Source of the DNA: CAZUMH01 sp964621645
Lineage (GTDB): Bacteria > Zhuqueibacterota > QNDG01 > JAGLOF01
Length of the DNA: 30,378 nt
Assembly (NCBI GenBank): GCA_964621645.1
Contig: CAZUMH010000034.1
Span: 1-30,378 of the forward strand
Reading direction: 5' to 3'
Shown: piece after piece, positions 16,537 through 23,542 of the stretch
Layout: each line of letters starts with the position of its first letter
Numbering within the stretch: position 1 is the first letter of the stretch
The notes under the pieces: generated by a model
What the model was told of the DNA's origin: nothing
Seen by the model: only the letters and a program-made list of their open reading frames with translations
Databases searched by the model: none
Program-made: the position numbers and the translations under genes

Positions 16537-17691
16537 TTACCGCATCAGGGTCATTTTTCTGATTTCGGTGATACCGTCTGCCTGCATCCTGAGAAAATAG
16601 ATACCGCTGGGGACTGCCCGGCCCACCGCGTCACGGCTGTCCCAGTCAGCGGTATAGAAGCCAGCGGATTGTTTGCCCTGCAGGATGACCTTGACTTCCT
16701 GACCCAGCAGGCTGTAGACGACGATGTTCACCTGGCAGTCCCGGGGCAGCTGATATTTAAAGTGGGTTACCGGGTTGAAGGGATTGGGATAGTTCTGAGA
16801 GAGCGCAAAATCACCGGGCAACATCGCCTGAGCCGGTACCAGAATAGGACCGTAGAAATCACTTGAGCCGTCGGTGCTGATTTCTTCTATTTTATACCAG
16901 TAGTCGATCCCGCTTTCCGCTTCACTGTCGGTAAACTCATATTCGGCACCGGAAGAACTGTTCCCCTGGCCCGGGATGAGGGCGTTGGTGATGCGGGTAT
17001 AATTGCCATCCGCCTCCCGGGAGCGAAGCACGTAAAATCCTAATGTATTTACTTCGCTGGCTGTCTGCCAGGTGAGGGTCACACCCTGTCCTTCAACAAA
17101 AACGGCGGTAATATCAGACATCTGGACGGGGAGAGAAATGTCGCCGTTTCCTTCATAACTGCCTACGGTGACTTCATCGTTATCTCCATCCTGCATGCCA
17201 GTATTGACTTGATTCCAGGTGATCCCAGAACTTTCCCCTGTGTTGTCGATTTGCCAAGTCACCGTGAGAAGCGTTATCCATGTATTCAGAGTCGGGTCAA
17301 AAAGGTCATCAGCGGTCGATCCTTCTCCAGCATCCCCATCTTGAAGGGAACATTTAATTTGAAGCTCACCACCTGTTTTTTGAACGATGAACACATAATC
17401 GACATTCCCGTCCGCATTATTCGTAGCAATAGTTGAATTCAAGTTTTCATAAGAAGGGACATTGGATCCGAAAGCCGCTGAGTTGTAGGCAAAATACCAA
17501 TCGCAATCACCCAATCCGCCATCATCAAGTCCAACATCCCAGGCGTCCGTTCTTTTTATTTGAAGCTCAAACTTATAATATCCTCCTTCGACGCGCGGAT
17601 TATTGATACGCACGTCAGCTGTTTCGGCCAGCGCCGAACCGGTAATAGAGGATAGAAGGATCACCGCGATGAATAATATTCTATTTTTCAT
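16537..17691 (-). CDS. Secreted protein with cohesin-like N-terminal region and T9SS type A sorting domain
   Basis: A 384-residue exported protein with signal peptide MKNRILFIAVILLSSITGSALAE. Residues about 25-190 are beta-rich (VEGGYYKFELQIKRTDAWDV, then a segment with ITLLTVTWQIDNTGESSGI) and resemble cohesin-type beta-sandwiches, by eye only. A fibronectin-III-like stretch follows (VTLTWQTASEVNTLGFYVLR). The last 90 residues are a T9SS type A sorting domain: SQNYPNPFNPVTHFKYQLP, then YSLLGQEVKVI and SGIYFLRMQADG. Such domains route proteins through the type IX pore to the surface. The start has a strong GAGGGGGGAG site. It lies 47 bases after the dockerin-bearing gene on the same strand and is probably co-transcribed. 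CTD assignment is firm; the cohesin-like call is tentative. Confidence 0.88.
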   Translation of the reverse strand: MKNRILFIAVILLSSITGSALAETADVRINNPRVEGGYYKFELQIKRTDAWDVGLDDGGLGDCDWYFAYNSAAFGSNVPSYENLNSTIATNNADGNVDYVFIVQKTGGELQIKCSLQDGDAGEGSTADDLFDPTLNTWITLLTVTWQIDNTGESSGITWNQVNTGMQDGDNDEVTVGSYEGNGDISLPVQMSDITAVFVEGQGVTLTWQTASEVNTLGFYVLRSREADGNYTRITNALIPGQGNSSSGAEYEFTDSEAESGIDYWYKIEEISTDGSSDFYGPILVPAQAMLPGDFALSQNYPNPFNPVTHFKYQLPRDCQVNIVVYSLLGQEVKVILQGKQSAGFYTADWDSRDAVGRAVPSGIYFLRMQADGITEIRKMTLMR

Positions 17692-17738
17692 CTATATCTC
17701 CCCCCTCAATATGTCGATCTTGTGTTTTATTACTAACT

Positions 17739-19952
17739 TTATTGAACTCTGGTATAGGCATCTCTGTTGGACATGGCTTTATTCATATCACTTATCGTGA
17801 CTATTCCTGAAATATTATAATCTGCTGCTTTGTATCCTACCCCATCCCGATTGCTGATGGCCAGGTTGGCATCGGAGATTGTTACGATTCCAGAACCATT
17901 CCCGTCCCCGGCATACATGCCGTAACTGCCGTCACCCAGTGCCGCCGCGTCCGATCCGTAGAATTTGGCAAGGGCGCCGGTGAAATCCCAGGAGCCGCTG
18001 CCGGAACTGCAGTCCAAGACCGAAGAACTCATCACGGCCAGGTGATTGCGGTGTCTGACGACAATATAATAAGAATTTTGCTTTTCCACAAAGAAATCTA
18101 TGCCGCTGGCGTTGTCTTCGGTGATGATTCTGCCGTTATTTTTCAAGAAGGCGCTGCGGGAGGCGACGGCCATCCCGTCGGCGGCCAGGCGCAGCTCCAC
18201 CAGGACCCAGTCCACCACATCGGCGGGAATCGATTCCACCACCCGCGGATCCTCGCTGTAGGGTGAGGTGGAGGGGAGGTAGTCGTTGTCCTGCAAATCG
18301 GTCCTCATGCTGCCGGAGCCGGCATAGGCCCCCTCGAGATAGACGTCGATATTCAGGGTCACCGGTTCCCGGGCCGTGTAGCTGCCGGGAGAGTAGTAGT
18401 TCCAGTTTTGTTTCAGCCTGGCGTAAAGCGGATCGTTCCATTTGGAGGGGAGGGGATCCGAATTAGTGGCGGTATTCCAGTAGATTTTTATCTTATATCC
18501 CGCGGCGGTGGAGTCGTAAACGATGATCTCTTCCCGGCTGTCCCCCTGGACGTCGGCGACATAGAGCATCCTGGCCTCCAGCCCCGAAGTGGTCCAAATG
18601 TTGTTTCCATTGACGGCGTTGAAGACACCCACGTTCCCGTAGGCGTGCCGGGCCTTGCCGGCGATATATTCGGTGCCGCTGTTGTCCCAGTCGATGGTCC
18701 AGACAACATCCAGCCCTTCGGCGTTGCCCGCCGAATTGAAACCGCTGGGGAGCACATCTTCCGTATCGTAGTGCCACCCTGAGGGCATGGTTCCGTCAGC
18801 CGTGTAGATCCAGGGGTGCTGGCCATGGTAATCAGGGTATTCAGGGTATTCGGTGAAGTAATCACCCGCCCCGAAGCGGGAGCGGTTGAAGACTTCGCAG
18901 TAATCGTAGGATGAGGAGAAATTCCCCACGGCCAGGGCCTGGGGCTCCCGGTCGTTGTTATGATATCCTTCCTCGAAAATCGATGTCTCGACGTTCCAGA
19001 TGACGCCCGATGTATGGGCCAGCACCGTGGCCCAGTGGCCCCATTCCGTCTTTTCTTCTTCAGCAAAACACCATTCCAGCCCGGCGGTTTCAGGTAAAAA
19101 GTCACCCACCGCGATGGCATCCAGATGATCCACGTAGCTTTCATAGCGGGAGACCCAGCCGCTCTCTGAGTATCCGATATCGATGAAACTGCCGTCGTCG
19201 TCTATGGCATTGCCGCCCACCACCTCATCCAGCCCGTCGCCGTCGATGTCGGCACAGAGAAAGCTGTTATGGCCGCAGCCCCAGTATCCCTCGGTGCTGT
19301 TGTCGGTGTAGATGGCGCCGTCGGACAGGTCCTGGTCCTGGTCCACCCGCCAGATTTCATTTTTCGTGGCCAGGTCGATGGCGATAAGGCTCCGGTTGAC
19401 GTAATATTCGTACCCTTCCAATTCATTGTTCACGTCCAGGGTCTGGACGATGGCATCCAGGGACCCATCCGTCTGCAGTCTCGCCAGGGCGATATGTCCC
19501 AACCGCTGGTCCGCGTTGAGGGTCACCTGGATCGAATCAAGATCCGTTCCGGCGGCTCCATCATAGATGTGGATATACCCGGTATTGCTGATAGCCAGGA
19601 CTTCCACATCACCGTCACCATCGATGTCGCCGGCCGCCTGCTTGGTGCCGCCGTTGCCTCCCGGCTGCCGGATTTTTACGGACCACATCTGGGTGCCGTT
19701 GTGTTCATAGGCGTAGAGGTATGTTTCCGAGCGGAAGCAGAAGTCGACGTCGCCGTCTCCGTCCAGATCATAGGCGAAAAATGAATCACCGATTTCCGCG
19801 GTGGAATACCCCCAGTAGATCTTTTCCGGAATACTGAAGGAATAGGGAGGTGATCCCCCATACTCATTCTGGGCCGTGCCTGGAGCAACCCGGAACGTCA
19901 GCATAACAATAACAACAATTGAACATGCAGTACAAATTTTTCTATGCTTCAT
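17739..19952 (-). CDS. Secreted PL11 rhamnogalacturonan-lyase-like propeller with dockerin-like C-terminus
   Basis: About 737 residues from the ATG at 19952; an in-frame TTG at 19973 would add seven residues but sits worse relative to the CAGGG site. A signal peptide ends near GTAQ. Ca-binding FG-GAP/VCBS-like loops occur, such as YDLDGDGDVDF (about 62) and GDIDGDGDVEVLAI (about 110). The blocks CADIDGDGLDEVVGGNAIDDDG (about 230, quoted in part) and ADVQGDSREEIIVYDS (about 467), followed by PLYARLKQNWNYYSPGSYT, match the layout of family-11 polysaccharide lyases, which cleave rhamnogalacturonan I. The C-terminus has two dockerin-like repeats, GDGNGSGIVTISDAN and ADYNISGIVTISDMN, with Asp1-Asn3-Ser5-Asp12 ligands and no T9SS domain. 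The substrate is inferred. It precedes the cohesin-like/T9SS gene by 47 bases. Confidence 0.8.
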   Translation of the reverse strand: MKHRKICTACSIVVIVMLTFRVAPGTAQNEYGGSPPYSFSIPEKIYWGYSTAEIGDSFFAYDLDGDGDVDFCFRSETYLYAYEHNGTQMWSVKIRQPGGNGGTKQAAGDIDGDGDVEVLAISNTGYIHIYDGAAGTDLDSIQVTLNADQRLGHIALARLQTDGSLDAIVQTLDVNNELEGYEYYVNRSLIAIDLATKNEIWRVDQDQDLSDGAIYTDNSTEGYWGCGHNSFLCADIDGDGLDEVVGGNAIDDDGSFIDIGYSESGWVSRYESYVDHLDAIAVGDFLPETAGLEWCFAEEEKTEWGHWATVLAHTSGVIWNVETSIFEEGYHNNDREPQALAVGNFSSSYDYCEVFNRSRFGAGDYFTEYPEYPDYHGQHPWIYTADGTMPSGWHYDTEDVLPSGFNSAGNAEGLDVVWTIDWDNSGTEYIAGKARHAYGNVGVFNAVNGNNIWTTSGLEARMLYVADVQGDSREEIIVYDSTAAGYKIKIYWNTATNSDPLPSKWNDPLYARLKQNWNYYSPGSYTAREPVTLNIDVYLEGAYAGSGSMRTDLQDNDYLPSTSPYSEDPRVVESIPADVVDWVLVELRLAADGMAVASRSAFLKNNGRIITEDNASGIDFFVEKQNSYYIVVRHRNHLAVMSSSVLDCSSGSGSWDFTGALAKFYGSDAAALGDGSYGMYAGDGNGSGIVTISDANLAISNRDGVGYKAADYNISGIVTISDMNKAMSNRDAYTRVQ

Positions 19953-20328
19953 TACAAATTTTTCCCTGTGCAATAAACAAAGGCTCTTTTGCCCTTGCTA
20001 AAAAAATGATATTTTTATCCTTGTTATAAAGGATTACTCCTTTGATAATAAATAGTTATAAATTATTAACAAAATAGCATATATATTGTTTGTCCCGATG
20101 AATTACCGGTTTTTTACATCTCTCTATTGGTTTTCGCAAAAACAGTGCCTGTTTCAGCGGATCCTTCTTGTACATGCTCTTCATCAACGGGATAATGTAG
20201 ATAATATTGGTCAAAGAACCAAACATTTATTCCATCGGAAGAGTGATAATCGGGACGCATTACGTATTATGAAGGGATGGATGTTTTATTATCAAGAAGC
20301 CGCTTTAGATAAAATTGAATAAAAGTGC

Positions 20329-20356
20329 TTGACAGGGGATTTTTTTTTATTAAATT
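20329..20356 (+). promoter_or_regulatory. Sigma70-type promoter for rho
   Basis: A consensus TTGACA (20329-20334) is followed, after 16 bases containing a T9 run, by TAAATT (20351-20356). Initiation would be near 20363, giving a leader of about 380 bases before rho. The same TTGACA element with a TATATT box precedes the porV-like gene, which supports a housekeeping-sigma reading. Confidence 0.6.
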
Positions 20357-20521
20357 ACCAGGGTGTAACAAGGCCTGCCTTGAACGCCTGAAGATATCAT
20401 CGTTAAACATAAGGCTTTTTCAACAATAATTACCACATTCCCCCGTTTGAAGCCAATGAGATCTGGCTATTGTCAAAACCTGGTAAAATGTGATTAATAT
20501 TTGAAAGGATTCCTGAGAATT

Positions 20522-20590
20522 AGAACAAGTCTTTACTCATCATTCATTAGCCAATCCAAATAGTTCTCGTCTCGAATGATCCTATTTTTT
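20522..20590 (+). promoter_or_regulatory. rho: Possible attenuator in the rho leader
   Basis: ATCATTC (20539-20545) can pair with GAATGAT (20574-20580), and the latter is followed by CCTATTTTTT, a terminator-like arrangement although the stem is weak and A/T-rich. AGAAC (20522-20526) can pair with GTTCT (20563-20567), interleaved with the first stem. The two cannot both form as simple hairpins. Rho genes are known to be autoregulated through their leaders in enterobacteria; its occurrence here is inference. Confidence 0.35.
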
Positions 20591-20670
20591 CGCATGCTTG
20601 TATTAGCAAACTGATTCAGCTAATAGTAGTCTGCGAAACATACTCGTTACATTGCTTGTTGGAATAATCC

Positions 20671-20715
20671 GGAGAATATCTCTTGAATATCACGCGGGAG
20701 TTCTCCAAATATAAT
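20671..20715 (+). promoter_or_regulatory. rho: Possible proximal rho promoter element with adjoining inverted repeat
   Basis: A perfect TATAAT (20710-20715) lies 28 bases before the start codon but lacks a good -35 at normal spacing (TTGAAT at 20683 is 21 bases away). Just upstream, GGAGAA (20671-20676) and TTCTCC (20701-20706) form an inverted repeat that could be an operator or RNA hairpin. Confidence 0.3.
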
Positions 20716-20743
20716 ACATGATCGTTGTAAAAAGGGAGTAGTA

Positions 20744-21991
20744 ATGGACATCGCTGAACTTAAGAAAATGAAGATTTCCGAATTAACGACCCTGGCACAG
20801 GAGATGGATGTGCCGGGTTATTCGGGACTCAGAAAACAGGAACTGATCTTTAAAATTCTGGAAACCCAGACCGAGAAGGACGGCAATATTTTCTCCGAGG
20901 GCGTTCTGGAGATCCTTCCGGACAGTTACGGTTTTCTGAGGAGCGCCGACACCAATTATTTGCCCGGCCCGGACGATATCTATGTGTCCCCTTCGCAAAT
21001 CAAGCGGTTCAGCCTGCGAACGGGCGATGTGGTCTCAGGTCAGATTCGTCCCCCAAAGGAGAACGAGCGTTTTTTCGCTCTTATCAAGGTTGAAGCGGTT
21101 AATTTCGAAAATCCCGATCTGGCCAAGAGCAAGATCCTTTTCGATAACTTAACCCCGCTCTACCCCAACGAGCGTCTGATGCTGGAGCATGATTCAAAGG
21201 AGTATACTACCCGGATCATGGACATGCTCACTCCTATCGGCAAGGGGCAGAGGGGATTAATCGTGGCCCAGCCGCGTACCGGAAAGACGATCATCCTGCA
21301 AAAAATCGCCAACGCCCTTACAAAGAATCATCCAGAAATTACTCTCATTGTGCTTCTTATCGACGAGCGGCCCGAAGAGGTGACCGATATGCAGCGTTCC
21401 GTGCAGGCGGAAGTTATCAGTTCCACATTCGATGAACCGGCGGAACGGCATGTGCATGTGGCCAACATGGTGCTGGAAAAATCCAAAAGACTGGTAGAGT
21501 ATGGACACGATGTGGTGATCCTGCTGGATTCCATTACTCGACTGGCGAGAGCCCATAATGTCGTCGTACCCCATTCCGGGAAGATACTGTCGGGAGGAGT
21601 CGATTCCAACGCCTTGCACAAACCGAAGCGGTTTTTCGGCGCGGCCCGAAACGTTGAAGGCGGGGGCAGCCTTACTATCATGGCGACGGCGTTGATCGAC
21701 ACAGGAAGCCGTATGGACGAGGTGATTTTCGAGGAATTCAAGGGCACCGGCAACATGGAAATTCAGCTGAACCGCCAGCTCTCTGACAGGCGCATTTTCC
21801 CGGCCATTGATATCAATAAATCGGGTACCAGGAAAGAGGAACTGCTTCAGGATAAAAACGAGCTGAACCGGGTTTGGATTCTGCGCAAGCTGCTCAATGA
21901 GCTGAACATGACCGAGGCAATGGAATTTCTCCTGAATAAAATCAAGGGAACCCGGAACAACAAGGAATTTCTTGGTTCAATGAGTACGTGA
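20744..21991 (+). CDS. rho: Transcription termination factor Rho
   Basis: Hexameric RNA-dependent ATPase/translocase that ends transcription at unstructured, untranslated RNA. The length of 415 residues is typical of compact Rho without a large N-terminal insertion. The N-terminal helical domain begins MDIAELKKMKISELTTLA. The cold-shock-like RNA-binding domain contains EGVLEILPDSYGFLRS. The Walker A is AQPRTGKT (K181, T182). The Walker B region VVILLDSITRLARAHN and the Q/R-loop blocks GGVDSNALHKPKRFFGAARN and RRIFPAIDINKSGTRKEELL are all intact. The start ATG follows AGGGAG by 5 bases. It appears monocistronic, with its own promoter and a long leader. No strong intrinsic terminator follows. 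Confidence 0.98.
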   Translation: MDIAELKKMKISELTTLAQEMDVPGYSGLRKQELIFKILETQTEKDGNIFSEGVLEILPDSYGFLRSADTNYLPGPDDIYVSPSQIKRFSLRTGDVVSGQIRPPKENERFFALIKVEAVNFENPDLAKSKILFDNLTPLYPNERLMLEHDSKEYTTRIMDMLTPIGKGQRGLIVAQPRTGKTIILQKIANALTKNHPEITLIVLLIDERPEEVTDMQRSVQAEVISSTFDEPAERHVHVANMVLEKSKRLVEYGHDVVILLDSITRLARAHNVVVPHSGKILSGGVDSNALHKPKRFFGAARNVEGGGSLTIMATALIDTGSRMDEVIFEEFKGTGNMEIQLNRQLSDRRIFPAIDINKSGTRKEELLQDKNELNRVWILRKLLNELNMTEAMEFLLNKIKGTRNNKEFLGSMST

Positions 21992-22107
21992 TTTACACTA
22001 AAAAGCTTTGCAGAAAAATAGTCCTCGTTTGCATTTTATGGTACGGAATTTGCAAAATATATAACAGTAAAACAAATAGCGGATACAGGTGAGGTGGAAG
22101 AATTTTC

Positions 22108-22136
22108 TTGACATTTAAACAGGTTATTTATATATT
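22108..22136 (+). promoter_or_regulatory. Sigma70-type promoter for the porV-like gene
   Basis: TTGACA (22108-22113), a 17-base spacer, then TATATT (22131-22136). Both elements are close to consensus at ideal spacing. Transcription would begin near 22143, leaving a leader of about 200 bases. Confidence 0.75.
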
Positions 22137-22142
22137 TACACT

Positions 22143-22341
22143 GATAAATAATTGAGAGGATTGCTTATAGAAATTTGCTACGGGTCTTGGGTTAAGTAAG
22201 ACATTAATTGCGGTGGTTTCTGGACCATCCATTGGCCTGTAGTAGATTATTTTAAGCTGCTAACCGAAAGACCGTGGTGCAATGGATTCTGGAAGCCCGT
22301 GGTACTTTCGGTTTTTCATTATAATCAGGAGGAAGCAACAA
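22143..22341 (+). promoter_or_regulatory. Structured 5' leader of the porV-like gene with terminator-like hairpin
   Basis: AACCGAAAG (22262-22270) pairs perfectly with CTTTCGGTT (22305-22313), followed by TTTCATT, directly before the ribosome site AGGAGGA (22327-22333). Upstream, GGTGGT (22212-22217) can pair with ACCATC (22224-22229). A longer-range 8-base complement, ATCCATTG (22227-22234) with CAATGGAT (22280-22287), overlaps that small hairpin and falls in the loop of the 9-bp stem. These alternatives look like a regulatory leader or a pseudoknot. I do not recognise a known riboswitch consensus. Confidence 0.45.
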
Positions 22342-23391
22342 ATGAAGAAGACAGTCATCTATTTAGTACTGGCTGCCATGACCTTGCTGGGCGTGTCCAA
22401 CCTTTTCGCCATCAGTCAGGCATCAGTACTTTTCCTGCTCATCTCGCCGGGAGCCCGCCCCTCCGGGATGGGAGAATCATTTGTGGCCGTTGCAGATGAT
22501 GCGACCGCCATTTTCTGGAATCCAGGTGGATTGGCTTTCCAGACGGGGAGAGAGATCACCTTCATGCATGCCAATTGGCTGCCGGGTCTGCTCGGTTCCG
22601 ATGGAGGCATGTACTATGAATTTCTGGCCTACCGGCAGTACTTTAAAAAACTGGGAGGGACACTCGGGGGCAATATCACCTTCCTGAATCTGGGCGAGAT
22701 GGCCCATACCGACGAAACCGGACCTGAGGTCATCGATACCTTCAACAGCTGGGATTTGGCTGTGACCCTGTCCTACGCCACCAGGCTCAGTGAAAACCTC
22801 GGACTTGGTCTGAATATGCGATACATCCGCAGTAATCTCTCTCCCATCGGCGCTGGGGAAGAAAAAGGGACGGGTGTAGGAAACGCTTTCGCCGTCGATC
22901 TCGGGCTGCTTTACAAAGCCTCATTTCTCAACGGTCTCTCTTTCGGACTCAACCTGTCCAATATGGGGCCCAAGATCACCTATATTGACGCGGCCCAGGC
23001 TTCGCCGCTTCCCACCAATCTCAAGGTCGGTGTTGCCTACAAGGCCCTGAATACCGAGTATAATCGGCTTCAGTTTTCCCTTGAGACCAACAAACTGCTG
23101 GTCCATGATCGTGATCCTTTTTACAAGGCCTTTTACACAGCCTGGAGCGACGGCAGTTTCAAGGATCAGCTGCGCAGCCTGATTACGGCCGTGGGAGTGG
23201 AGTATGTATACGACAATATGATTTTCCTGCGTACCGGTTACTATTATGATCAGGAAGGTGACGTAAAATATCCGACATTCGGCGCCGGACTGCAGTATGC
23301 ATCCTACCGGTTTGATTTCTCCTATGTGGCCGCGGAGCAAGGACATCCTCTTTCCGACACCATGAGGTTTTCTTTGACCGCCAGTTTTTAA
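22342..23391 (+). CDS. PorV/PorQ-family outer-membrane protein
   Basis: A 350-residue outer-membrane beta-barrel of the PorV/PorQ (UPF0164-like) group. PorV shuttles T9SS cargo from the translocon to the attachment or sortase complex. The ATG at 22342 lies 8 bases after AGGAGGA, so an in-frame upstream ATG at 22282 is rejected. The signal peptide is MKKTVIYLVLAAMTLLGVSN followed by LFA. The diagnostic block comes next: LISPGARPSGMGESFVAVAD, then DATAIFWNPGGLAF. Alternating aromatic/polar beta-strands continue to a C-terminal strand ending in Phe (TMRFSLTASF), as in barrel proteins. T9SS sorting domains in neighbouring genes suit this role, although PorV-family paralogues with other tasks are common in these phyla. 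Confidence 0.88.
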   Translation: MKKTVIYLVLAAMTLLGVSNLFAISQASVLFLLISPGARPSGMGESFVAVADDATAIFWNPGGLAFQTGREITFMHANWLPGLLGSDGGMYYEFLAYRQYFKKLGGTLGGNITFLNLGEMAHTDETGPEVIDTFNSWDLAVTLSYATRLSENLGLGLNMRYIRSNLSPIGAGEEKGTGVGNAFAVDLGLLYKASFLNGLSFGLNLSNMGPKITYIDAAQASPLPTNLKVGVAYKALNTEYNRLQFSLETNKLLVHDRDPFYKAFYTAWSDGSFKDQLRSLITAVGVEYVYDNMIFLRTGYYYDQEGDVKYPTFGAGLQYASYRFDFSYVAAEQGHPLSDTMRFSLTASF

Positions 23392-23424
23392 TGAGAGAGA
23401 CCTGATACACACGTAATCATGTTC

Positions 23425-23460
23425 GCATACCCCACTGATTTTTGTGGGGTATGCTTTTAT
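23425..23460 (+). terminator. Strong intrinsic terminator after the porV-like gene
   Basis: GCATACCCCAC (23425-23435) and GTGGGGTATGC (23444-23454) form a perfect 11-bp stem with an 8-base loop, followed by TTTTATT. It lies 33 bases past the porV-like stop codon and separates that gene from the downstream protease-like operon. Confidence 0.92.
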
Positions 23461-23495
23461 TACTGAAAAGAGAAGCCACCCGCTGTACTTTTCCT

Positions 23496-23517
23496 GGCGG
23501 AGATTTCCTGCTCCGCC
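23496..23517 (+). other. Perfect hairpin in the leader of the M6-like gene
   Basis: GGCGGAG (23496-23502) and CTCCGCC (23511-23517) enclose an 8-base loop, 25 bases before the start codon. There is no T-run, so it is not a terminator. It may affect translation or RNA stability. No clear promoter is visible between it and the preceding terminator. Confidence 0.4.
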
Positions 23518-23542
23518 GGATGTTAAAACCGGGGATATACGG

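Larger units (their letters stand above)
19953..20743. other. AT-rich divergent intergenic region with rho leader
   Basis: About 790 bases, much richer in A+T than the flanking genes. The left part lies upstream of the minus-strand lyase-like gene; I see no clean promoter for that gene, only a GNRA-type mini-hairpin (AAAGGA-GTAA-TCCTTT on the minus strand, 20028-20043). A frame at 20098-20322 could encode 75 residues but lacks a ribosome site and family resemblance. From 20329 rightward lie the rho promoter and leader, described separately. Confidence 0.55.

Noticed and set aside
18830..18856. Short tandem repeat TCAGGGTATTC
   Set aside because: Falls in frame within the lyase-like gene and simply encodes a repeated Glu-Tyr-Pro unit.
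20098..20322. Open frame of 75 codons (MNYRFFTSLYWFSQK...) in the rho-lyase intergenic region
   Set aside because: No ribosome binding site, AT-rich composition like the surrounding non-coding DNA, no recognisable family or signal peptide.
22200..22320. Possible tRNA or known riboswitch in the porV leader
   Set aside because: No T-loop GTTCGAATC-like motif or cloverleaf, and no match I could recognise to TPP, cobalamin, SAM, glycine, c-di-GMP or fluoride consensus cores.
22282..22341. N-terminal extension of the PorV-like protein
   Set aside because: It lies within the leader hairpin and lacks a ribosome site. AGGAGGA and the signal peptide both fit the ATG at 22342.
23444..23542. N-terminal extension of the M6-like protein from a GTG
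   Set aside because: It would start inside the 3' arm of the porV terminator and place a signal peptide internally. The ATG at 23543 gives a normal signal peptide.
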